Of a stretch of DNA of 64,000 nt, positions 8,728 to 16,252 are shown piece by piece. The position numbers and the translations under genes were made by a program. The notes under the pieces are model-generated. The model did not search any database, had not been told where the DNA came from, and saw only the letters and a list, made by a program, of their open reading frames with translations. The first letter of the stretch is position 1. The number at the start of each line of letters is the position of its first letter. This stretch comes from Flavihumibacter profundi (GTDB taxonomy: Bacteria; Bacteroidota; Bacteroidia; Chitinophagales; Chitinophagaceae), in assembly GCF_020076305.1 (NCBI RefSeq), contig NZ_JAIQXE010000002.1:1071312-1135311 (forward strand). The letters are read 5' to 3'.

Positions 8728-11577
8728 ATGCGACCCTTTCTCTTTTTGATCTGCTGTCTCCTTTTTACTCATCAGCTCTGGTCGCAGGTTGCCGGCGAAA
8801 AAAGCAAGCTGCTGGAACCTTTCCTGCTGGACCCTGTTGCAAAAGGTGGGCCAATTTCAGCCCTGGCCCGTTATATCCCTGGTCATCTTGCATATGCTGT
8901 GGATGCAGATAAGCTTTCCCGGAAGGAAAATATACTCCGAACGCTACCTGGTCATATTTCCATCATCAATGTGAAAGATCTGCCAGAATGGTTAAGTTAT
9001 AAGAATAGCGGGATAGCCCTGGTTCCTGTAAATGATAAATGGAAATTGTCACCTGAATTATTGGCCGGAATTGATCTTGAGCCGATTAAAACAGGCAGTA
9101 ATAAATTGATCATCGGGGTAAATAATTTTAATGATTTTATTGGGAAGCATGGGAGTGAATTGAAAATCATAGAGCAGGATCTTTCTGCAAAAACTTTCCG
9201 GGTACAGGCATCAGATGATTGGATCCACAAACGCGGATTATCGGATGACAATATAATATTCATTGCCACAAGCCGTATTGCACATACAGAGCGGGAGCTT
9301 ACCGGCTTTGATCTTTCCGCCAACCTGGTGAACACGGCCCACCGGTATTGGCCAGGAATTAGTGGAAATGGTTTAACGGTATCTATCAAGGAAAATCGGA
9401 TGGACACGGCAGATATCGATTTCAGTGGAAGATATGTTTACTCTCCTGGTGCATCAACCCTAATGCAAACCCATGCCACAACCATGGCCACAATAGTCGC
9501 CGGTGGCGGTAACAGTTTTTATACCGGGAAAGGGGTGGCCTGGGGAAGCCGGATAAGCTCTTCAGATTTTGCCAACCTGCTGCCTGATGATGCCCAAAGC
9601 CTTATTGCTTTAAACGTTTCGGTCCAGAATCATTCTTATGGTACTGCCATCGAAAACTATTATGGAGCAGATGCCAGGGCCTATGACCTGCAGGCCGCTA
9701 ATCTGCCCTACCTGCTGCATGTATTCTCAGCCGGAAATTCAGGTAATGAAACCAGTGCAAACGGTAATTATGCAGGTATAACGGGCATGGCTAACCTGAC
9801 TGGAAGTTTTAAAATGGCAAAGAATGTGCTGGTTGTAGCGGCGATGGATTCAATTGGTAGTATCCTGCCGCCCATTTCTAAAGGACCTGCCTTTGATGGC
9901 CGTGTAAAGCCAGAGCTGGTTGCTTTCGGTGAGGATGGCAGTTCTGGCGCAGCTGCTATTGCAAGCGGACTGGCTATTCTATTACAAGATACCTATAAAC
10001 AACTGAACAACCAGTTACCCAGCTCATCATTGGTAAAAGCAATAATGATCAACTCAGCAACTGATGTTGGTCCGGCTGGTATTGATTATTTCTCTGGCTA
10101 CGGTGCAATTAATGCATTCAAAGCTATAAAAACCGTAGGTGAGCATCGTTTTAATTTAGCCACAATCGGCAAAGGAGAAACAAGCAGCTACCGCATAAGT
10201 ATACCTGATAATGCGAGAAACCTGAAGGTTACATTGAGCTGGACAGACCCTGCTGCGATTGCCAATTCTGCCACAGCCCTTGTAAACGATCTAGACCTGG
10301 AAATACTTAATCAAAGTAGCAGCGAAAAGTGGCTGCCATGGGTATTGAATAGTTTCCCAAACCTTGATTCCCTGCAGCAATTACCAGTCCGGAAAAGGGA
10401 TAGCCTTAATAATATTGAACAAGTAAGCCTTGCCTATCCGGTTGGCGGGACATATACAATAAACGTTAAAGGATATTCCCTGTTAACTAATCAGCAAGAC
10501 TATGCGATTTGCTGGGAATATGATACACTGAATTCATTTCAATTCAGTTACCCGGTAAAAGGCGATAATATTGTTCCCGGGAAAAAGAATACTATACGCT
10601 GGTCTTCTGTAATTGATGGCCAGGGAACCCTTGAGTACCGCCTGGATGGAAGCCCGGACTGGCAGGTTGCCAATAATGCCGTTAACCTGCCTTTGGGATA
10701 TTTTAAATGGCAGGCGCCGGATTTGTTTGCCAACATACAGTTCAGGATGAAAACCTCTGATCTGCAGGTATTATCAGATACGGTTAGCCTGTCCGATAAT
10801 TTATTCATCAAAACCGGGTTCAATTGTATCGATTCCTTCCTTATCTATTGGCAGAAAGCGCCGGCGGAAGCTAACGGCAATTACCGCCTCTATAGCCTTC
10901 ATGAAAAATACCTCGAATCATCCCTTGAAGTAAACGACACAGCTGTGGTCCAAAACAAGGCAAATAATCCTGATGAATGGTTTACGGTTGCACCCATCCT
11001 CAAGAATGGAATTGAAGGAATAAAGGCATATACGTTTAATTATACCCAACAGCAAACAGGATGTTATATCCGAAATTTCCTGGCAGACCCTGCTGAAATA
11101 AACCAGGCCAGGCTGACACTGGAACTCGGCACGACTTATGGTGTTAAACGGATCCAATTCGAAAAACGCAACAATACCAATTATGTAGCAGTTGGTGAGT
11201 TGAGCCCGGTCAATTCAATATTAAACGTATTTACTACAGCTGCGCAGGATGGATTGAACATCTATCGTGCACTGGTTGAACTGGAGAATGGGACAACCTA
11301 CTATACGACCCCGGAATCTGTTTACCAGTTTGAAAACCACTCTTATTTTATATTCCCCAACCCGGTTCAAAAGGGAAACACAATACGCATACTTACAAAA
11401 GAGCCGGAGAATTCCTGGTTTGTCCTGTATGATATGCTGGGCAGGAAGGTTTTGACAACGGAACTTACAAACACTATTCAGGAAATAGATGTATCCCGGA
11501 TGCAGTCCGGCGTTTATTTTTACAATATTTTTAAGGACGGTATAAGGACAGTCAGTAATAAACTGGTCATTCAGTAA
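8728..11577 (+). CDS. S8 family serine protease with type IX secretion C-terminal domain
   Basis: 949 residues. A Sec signal peptide (about 1-19, ending WSQ) is followed by a subtilisin-like domain (about 200-480): His249 in MQTHATTMATIVAGG, oxyanion Asn in FSAGNSG, and nucleophile Ser406 in GSSGAAA, replacing the usual GTSxAAP. The canonical Asp after the beta-strand TVSI is not present; the sequence there is KEN, and the nearest acids are Glu222, Asp226 and Asp229. Beta-rich domains follow, and the last 80 residues are a Por-type sorting tail (FPNPV, YDMLGRKV, SGVYFYNIF) that directs outer-membrane passage by the type IX system. Probably an extracellular protease of a divergent subfamily. 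Confidence 0.88.
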   Translation: MRPFLFLICCLLFTHQLWSQVAGEKSKLLEPFLLDPVAKGGPISALARYIPGHLAYAVDADKLSRKENILRTLPGHISIINVKDLPEWLSYKNSGIALVPVNDKWKLSPELLAGIDLEPIKTGSNKLIIGVNNFNDFIGKHGSELKIIEQDLSAKTFRVQASDDWIHKRGLSDDNIIFIATSRIAHTERELTGFDLSANLVNTAHRYWPGISGNGLTVSIKENRMDTADIDFSGRYVYSPGASTLMQTHATTMATIVAGGGNSFYTGKGVAWGSRISSSDFANLLPDDAQSLIALNVSVQNHSYGTAIENYYGADARAYDLQAANLPYLLHVFSAGNSGNETSANGNYAGITGMANLTGSFKMAKNVLVVAAMDSIGSILPPISKGPAFDGRVKPELVAFGEDGSSGAAAIASGLAILLQDTYKQLNNQLPSSSLVKAIMINSATDVGPAGIDYFSGYGAINAFKAIKTVGEHRFNLATIGKGETSSYRISIPDNARNLKVTLSWTDPAAIANSATALVNDLDLEILNQSSSEKWLPWVLNSFPNLDSLQQLPVRKRDSLNNIEQVSLAYPVGGTYTINVKGYSLLTNQQDYAICWEYDTLNSFQFSYPVKGDNIVPGKKNTIRWSSVIDGQGTLEYRLDGSPDWQVANNAVNLPLGYFKWQAPDLFANIQFRMKTSDLQVLSDTVSLSDNLFIKTGFNCIDSFLIYWQKAPAEANGNYRLYSLHEKYLESSLEVNDTAVVQNKANNPDEWFTVAPILKNGIEGIKAYTFNYTQQQTGCYIRNFLADPAEINQARLTLELGTTYGVKRIQFEKRNNTNYVAVGELSPVNSILNVFTTAAQDGLNIYRALVELENGTTYYTTPESVYQFENHSYFIFPNPVQKGNTIRILTKEPENSWFVLYDMLGRKVLTTELTNTIQEIDVSRMQSGVYFYNIFKDGIRTVSNKLVIQ

Positions 11578-11593
11578 ATTGATTCCCAACAGG

Positions 11594-12505
11594 TCAGGAA
11601 TGCCTCAAACCTTCAGCCACTTTAAACACATGCAATACATGTGGAAACAAGGCTTCCATGGTTTCTTCTGATCCCCGCGGTGAACCGGGCAAGGTAATCA
11701 CCAGCAGGTTTCCAACAAAACCAGCAATGCCGCGAGATAACATAGCATAAGGCATACGTTGCTGGCCATATTGCCTGGCAGTTTCCATGATGCCGGGAAT
11801 TTCACGGTCAATTAATGGCATGATTGCATCAGGTGTGAGGTCACGTGGAGATAGTCCTGTTCCTCCTGCGAAAAGGGCCAGCCGGAAACCTGCAGCGGAT
11901 AGTTCCTTAACTTTTTCCTGGATAGTACTAAAGTCATCGGGTATGGCTACTCGCTGTGCAGGTGTTAATTTGTAATCTTGCAGCTTTTGTTCAATCCTGT
12001 CGCCGGTGAAGTCTTCGTTGATTCCGGCAGCTACACTGTCACTGCAAATAACAATAGCCGTTTTTACAGTATCGGGAAGGGCATATTTCAAATCAGACTT
12101 TCCGCCTTTTTTCTCCTGAAGTTTTATTGTGGAAATTTCAATGCCTTTATCCAAAGGTTTCAGCATATCGTACATGGTTAAAGCAACAACCGAAGCGCCA
12201 TGCATGGCTTCCACTTCAACCCCTGTTTTATAAATAGTATGCACCTCAACAGTTATTATGATGGTAAGGCCTTCAATACGATGAGTAATGGCGGAGTATT
12301 CTATCGGGAGGGGATGGCAGTCGGGAATGACATCACTGGTTTTTTTGATGGCCAATAAACCAGCTGCCCGGGAGAATTCAAAAACATCACCCTTGGGGAC
12401 TTTTCTTTGTTCGATGGCATCAATAGTCTGCTGCCCCGACACTTTTACTATCGCAGTTGCGATTGCCTGCCTCAGGCTGGGTGATTTATGCGTTATGTTA
12501 ACCAT
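11594..12505 (-). CDS. moaCB: MoaC-MoaB fusion, molybdenum cofactor biosynthesis
   Basis: 303 residues joining two Moco enzymes. Residues about 1-150 are MoaC (cyclic pyranopterin monophosphate synthase), with CHPLP holding the conserved His and the C-terminal KGGKSD Lys motif. Residues about 155-303 are MoaB/MogA (molybdopterin adenylyltransferase fold) with SDSVAAG, FAGGTGLSPRD and TLPGSPRG. One chain could thus act at the second step and the adenylation step of the pathway. It is the last gene of the cox/Moco operon, 3 bp after moaE, and its stop is 16 bp from the convergent S8 protease stop; no hairpin terminator is visible there. Confidence 0.92.
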   Translation of the reverse strand: MVNITHKSPSLRQAIATAIVKVSGQQTIDAIEQRKVPKGDVFEFSRAAGLLAIKKTSDVIPDCHPLPIEYSAITHRIEGLTIIITVEVHTIYKTGVEVEAMHGASVVALTMYDMLKPLDKGIEISTIKLQEKKGGKSDLKYALPDTVKTAIVICSDSVAAGINEDFTGDRIEQKLQDYKLTPAQRVAIPDDFSTIQEKVKELSAAGFRLALFAGGTGLSPRDLTPDAIMPLIDREIPGIMETARQYGQQRMPYAMLSRGIAGFVGNLLVITLPGSPRGSEETMEALFPHVLHVFKVAEGLRHS

Positions 12506-12508
12506 TCC

Positions 12509-12952
12509 TTATTTGTTTTCTTTCCATTGATAGGTTTCATTATCGAAGACTTCCTTACCCCAAACAGGCAATTCAGCCTTAATCCTTTCAACCAGTTCAG
12601 AGCATGCTGCTATTGCGGGTTTACGATGTGCAGAGGAAGTGAATACGAATAAGCAGATTTCACCTGCTGCAACTTTGCCCAGGCTATGGTAGACATGCAT
12701 ACAGGTAAGTTCGTATTTGGCAAATATAGCCTCCCTGATTTCATGCATTTTTTCCAGGGCCATTTCTTCATAGGTTGTATAATCAATGGCCGAAACTGTC
12801 TTGCCTTCAACCTTGTCTGCCCTTACCTGTCCCAGGAAAATACTATGCCCGCCAATGTCATGGCGGCTGCTGTGTTTCTGGATACTTTCTGCAATAAATG
12901 ATGCGCTGACAGCACCCTTTACAAATATATTTTTCGGTTTTCTAGGTTCCAT
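12509..12952 (-). CDS. moaE: MoaE, molybdopterin synthase catalytic subunit
   Basis: 147 residues, near the usual family length. Conserved blocks are IFLGQVR, IDYTTYEEMA, VYHSLGKVAAGE, FVFTSSAHRK and IKAELPVWGKE, with the active-site lysines in the last block. With the thiocarboxylated MoaD it inserts two sulfurs into cyclic pyranopterin to give molybdopterin. It begins 1 bp after the moeB stop and ends 3 bp before moaCB, so the three genes are almost surely co-translated. Confidence 0.93.
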   Translation of the reverse strand: MEPRKPKNIFVKGAVSASFIAESIQKHSSRHDIGGHSIFLGQVRADKVEGKTVSAIDYTTYEEMALEKMHEIREAIFAKYELTCMHVYHSLGKVAAGEICLFVFTSSAHRKPAIAACSELVERIKAELPVWGKEVFDNETYQWKENK

Positions 12953-12953
12953 A

Positions 12954-14066
12954 TTAATCGGTTGATGGTGACCGCCAGTTCAGGAGGCCACCCTGTAAAC
13001 TATAAATTTTTTTTACCGGGCTCCTGATTTCGCTTAGCCATTTTGCTGCCTGCAGGCTTCTTTTACCTGACTGGCAAATAAATACAACAGTTTCTGCCTC
13101 AATCGAAGTGAGTTTTTCACGCAGTAAAGATAGCGGAAGCTTTTGGTGAACAAAGGCAGAGATGGCCGGCATTTCACCGGGTTCACGTACATCTATTACT
13201 GTAACATTGTTTTGGTGCAGCAGGTGATTGAAAAATCCTGGTTCGATTTCAAATTCCGGTGATCCTACACCGCATAGCCAGTCATAATTGGTGTTTGCAA
13301 AGGTTTCCCTGTCTTGCGGCAGTAACCCTGTAGCTGCTGCATTTGGACTTATAAAAAGTTCAAATGCATGGTTAGTGAGCACATTGAATGTGAAGAGTTT
13401 ATTTTCCAATGTTTCGCCGATACCAGTGATAAGTTTAATGGTTTCACTGGCCTGCATAGTGCCAATGAATCCTGGCAGTACGCCCAGTACGCCTGCTTCT
13501 GCACAGTTTAATACCTCCCCTGATTTTGGAGGATGGGGGAAGAGGTCACGGTAATTAACGGCATCCGCACCGGCATTAAAAATTGCTACCTGTCCTTCAT
13601 ATTGCGATACAGCCCCATAGACCAAAGGCTTTCCAAGTAATACACAGGCATCGTTGATCATATAACGCGTGGAAAAATTATCTGTTCCGTCAATAATGAT
13701 ATCATACCCTGGAAAAAGTTCAAGGCATGTATTATTTGTGAGCTTTAACTGGTAGGGTTGAATAGTTACCTCATTGTTCAATTGCAGTAATCTCATTGCG
13801 GCGCTGATGGCTTTTGGATGTCCTATATCCTCCATGGTATATAAGACCTGGCGATGTAAATTACTCAGCGCTACGGTATCAAAATCAACCAGGCCGATAG
13901 TGCCAATGCCTGCGGCTGCAAGGTATAATAGTGCCGGGCAACCGAGCCCGCCTGCGCCAATCACCAATACTTTTGCTTTGCCCAGTTTTTCCTGGGCAGT
14001 AGCGCCAAAGTATTTAAGTGAAAGCTGGCGTTGGTATCTGTCTGGTTTGTTACCGTTTGGTTGCAT
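12954..14066 (-). CDS. moeB: MoeB/ThiF-type adenylyltransferase with C-terminal rhodanese domain
   Basis: 370 residues. The E1-like domain (1-250) shows the nucleotide loop GAGGLGCPAL, DFDTVALSNLHRQ and GTDNFSTRYMIND; it activates the C-terminal Gly of MoaD as an acyl-adenylate. The Cys of NCAEAGVLG is the conserved one of the family. The rhodanese domain (about 265-370) has the persulfide Cys in ICQSGKRS and would supply sulfur, as in MoeZ and Uba4. Both CxxC pairs that bind zinc in E. coli MoeB are absent: the first site reads NYRDLF. moaD starts only 2 bp before its start codon. Confidence 0.92.
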   Translation of the reverse strand: MQPNGNKPDRYQRQLSLKYFGATAQEKLGKAKVLVIGAGGLGCPALLYLAAAGIGTIGLVDFDTVALSNLHRQVLYTMEDIGHPKAISAAMRLLQLNNEVTIQPYQLKLTNNTCLELFPGYDIIIDGTDNFSTRYMINDACVLLGKPLVYGAVSQYEGQVAIFNAGADAVNYRDLFPHPPKSGEVLNCAEAGVLGVLPGFIGTMQASETIKLITGIGETLENKLFTFNVLTNHAFELFISPNAAATGLLPQDRETFANTNYDWLCGVGSPEFEIEPGFFNHLLHQNNVTVIDVREPGEMPAISAFVHQKLPLSLLREKLTSIEAETVVFICQSGKRSLQAAKWLSEIRSPVKKIYSLQGGLLNWRSPSTD

Positions 14067-14068
14067 GG

Positions 14069-14311
14069 TTATCCTCCTGAGAATGGCGGCAGTAGTGCGA
14101 TACCTGAATCAAGCTGAAGCGGGGTATTTCCCGCAGCGATTTTTTTATCAACCGCAATTACAAAACTCAATTCCGCCAATTGCGGATATTTTGCTATTAA
14201 TTGGTTTTTAAGCGCATCGGTATCCCCGACTGCCGGGAAATTTATTTCAGCGGCCCCAATGATATCAGTCAATTGTCCGAAGACAATAATATTTTTTTTA
14301 AAACTACTCAT
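14069..14311 (-). CDS. moaD: MoaD-type sulfur carrier protein
   Basis: 80 residues with a ubiquitin-like pattern and the obligatory Gly-Gly end (PPFSGG). The terminal Gly is adenylated by MoeB and converted to thiocarboxylate, then used by MoaE. It overlaps the preceding TauE/SafE gene by 4 bp and is 2 bp ahead of moeB, which supports a Moco role over a thiamine (ThiS) role. Confidence 0.9.
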   Translation of the reverse strand: MSSFKKNIIVFGQLTDIIGAAEINFPAVGDTDALKNQLIAKYPQLAELSFVIAVDKKIAAGNTPLQLDSGIALLPPFSGG

Positions 14312-15054
14312 GCGCCGGTAAATAATAATTTAAAAGCTGCCAGGCTGAGTACGGAAGCCAGGATGAATTTCAGCACGTCCTGCCTGAATTTCAGTGACCC
14401 CAGCCAGGCGCCCAGGAATCCAGCGCCAAAAGCGATCAATACCATCAGCAACATATCGCTGCTGAAGCTAATCCCTTTTGTGAGCTGGCCAAACAACCCG
14501 GATAACGAATTTACGAAAATGAACAGGGCGCTGATTGCTGCAGTTTGTTTTTGGTCTGTCCATTTTAACAAAAGCAGTACCGGTGAGAGAATTATTCCGC
14601 CCCCAATACCAATCATTCCGGAAAGTAAACCGATCACTGCTCCAATAAGCACAGATAAACCTATACTGGAAGGGCGCATATCTGATATTTCGGTGTTTTT
14701 AAAAAAGAAAAACCTTGCTACCGGGATTAACAGTAATGCGCCAAGTATCTTTTTGTAGATCACTGCATCAATACTAACTAATCCCCCTAAAAATGCCATT
14801 GGGACAGATGCGACTGCCAGGGGTAAAAATATTTTCCAGTTGAAGTGTTTGCCCCGGTAAAACTGTATAAATGCGGTTATGGATACGAAAAGGTTGAGCA
14901 GCAGGGCCGTAGGTTTCATTACATCGGGTGCGAAACCATAAATAGCCATCAATGCCAGGTACCCGCTTGCGCCACCATGGCCCACTGATGCATACAAAAA
15001 TGCCACTGTAAATAAGAGCAGGTAAAAGACCAGGCTGATGTCCATAGCAGGCAT
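14308..15054 (-). CDS. TauE/SafE (TSUP) family permease inside the Moco operon
   Basis: 248 residues with about eight membrane segments. The family hallmarks are the repeated GxGGxxxxPxL-type element (GIGGGIILSPVLLLL, about 150-165) and the start VGHGGASGYLALMA. TSUP proteins move sulfite, sulfoacetate, thiosulfate or other small anions; substrates are known for few. Its place, directly after moeA (0 bp) and overlapping moaD by 4 bp, suggests it moves an anion needed here: a sulfur compound or possibly an oxyanion. That is an inference from context only. Confidence 0.88.
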   Translation of the reverse strand: MPAMDISLVFYLLLFTVAFLYASVGHGGASGYLALMAIYGFAPDVMKPTALLLNLFVSITAFIQFYRGKHFNWKIFLPLAVASVPMAFLGGLVSIDAVIYKKILGALLLIPVARFFFFKNTEISDMRPSSIGLSVLIGAVIGLLSGMIGIGGGIILSPVLLLLKWTDQKQTAAISALFIFVNSLSGLFGQLTKGISFSSDMLLMVLIAFGAGFLGAWLGSLKFRQDVLKFILASVLSLAAFKLLFTGA

Positions 15055-16239
15055 TTATTGGGGTAAAAGGTGGATTTCTGCGGCTTCTCCTGTTTGGCAC
15101 TGGGTAACTTCTTCCGGAAGCATGATCAGGCAATTTGCTTTGGCGAAGGAATTGAGTTTATAGGATTCTTGTCCGTCGAGTGGCAAAACGGTTGTTCCAT
15201 TGAAATGCCCTTTTAAATAATGGGTTATGCCTGCTGGTTTTTTAATTTCTTTTTCCAGTGGTGCGGTTTTTTTGGCCAGGGTCACTGAACGGTTTTGCAA
15301 CATGCTGATGGCCAACAATACATATTCATAAAAACAGGTGAGAACCGAAGCTGGGTTTCCTGGTAACCCGAAAACCAGTTTAGTGCCTTTTTTTGCAAAG
15401 AGGATGGGTTTTCCGGGTTTCTGTTTAATTTTATGGAACACTGTTTCTGCGCCGCATTGCATCGCTGCTTTTAAAGTGAAGTCATAGTCGCCGACACTAA
15501 TACCGCCTGTTATTAATACGATGTCACTTTGTTCTATCGCATGCCCCAGCGTTTTTGTAAGTGTCTCTAACTGGTCTTCTACGCGATAGGTCTCTTTCAA
15601 GTGTAATGACAGTTGCTGCAATGCAGCTGAGAGGGTCAGGGAGTTAGATTCATAAACCTGTCCGTATGAAAGTGGGTTGCCGGGTGTTTGCAATTCATTC
15701 CCAGTTACAATTATGCTTATTGACGGTGATGGGTAAATGCTGACTTCAGTTATCCCGATGCCCGCTAAAAATCCGATGGCAGCTGGAGTTAGGAGTGTGC
15801 CTTTTTCCAGGGCTAATGCGCCTTTGCTGATTTCGGAACCAACCGGACGAACATTGTCACCAGCTTTGAGTGATGGGTCATCTATCGATAATTCATCTTC
15901 TACCACACGGCATTTTTCCTGCATTACTACTGTATCTGCCCCGAACGGGACAGGTGCACCAGTAAAAATCCGGAAGGCCTTTCCATCAGGTAATTCAATA
16001 CTATCCCCCCTGCCCGCAGCAATTTCCCCAAACAGGTCGAGTAATCCGTATGTCTTCCAGCTCTTGTAGGAAATAGCATAGCCATCCATAGATGATTGTG
16101 GAAAAGCAGGGATATCGTTAGGCGCCCAGATATCATGGGCAAGGGTTTTCCCAGCAGCCTGAAGCAATGGCATTGTAACCGGTGACAATGCCTGGCAATT
16201 TGTCCTGATAAGTTCTTTAGCTGCTGTAACTGTGATCAT
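15055..16239 (-). CDS. moeA: MoeA, molybdopterin molybdotransferase
   Basis: 394 residues from ATG 16239; the longer frame to 16293 would run into the TonB receptor gene. Conserved blocks include QSSMDGYA, GRGDSIELPDG, IFTGAPVP, VVMQE, VTGNEL, ITGGISVGDYD, QKPGKPILFAK and GLPGNPASVLTCF. It inserts molybdate into adenylated molybdopterin. The operon thus has the last step of basic Mo-molybdopterin production. It starts 13 bp after the TonB-dependent receptor and abuts the permease gene. Confidence 0.94.
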   Translation of the reverse strand: MITVTAAKELIRTNCQALSPVTMPLLQAAGKTLAHDIWAPNDIPAFPQSSMDGYAISYKSWKTYGLLDLFGEIAAGRGDSIELPDGKAFRIFTGAPVPFGADTVVMQEKCRVVEDELSIDDPSLKAGDNVRPVGSEISKGALALEKGTLLTPAAIGFLAGIGITEVSIYPSPSISIIVTGNELQTPGNPLSYGQVYESNSLTLSAALQQLSLHLKETYRVEDQLETLTKTLGHAIEQSDIVLITGGISVGDYDFTLKAAMQCGAETVFHKIKQKPGKPILFAKKGTKLVFGLPGNPASVLTCFYEYVLLAISMLQNRSVTLAKKTAPLEKEIKKPAGITHYLKGHFNGTTVLPLDGQESYKLNSFAKANCLIMLPEEVTQCQTGEAAEIHLLPQ

Positions 16240-16252
16240 GTTTTTTGTGTGC

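Noticed and set aside
11578..11593. Terminator between S8 protease and moaCB
   Set aside because: The 16 bases contain no hairpin; termination, if any, must use sequence inside the genes or Rho.
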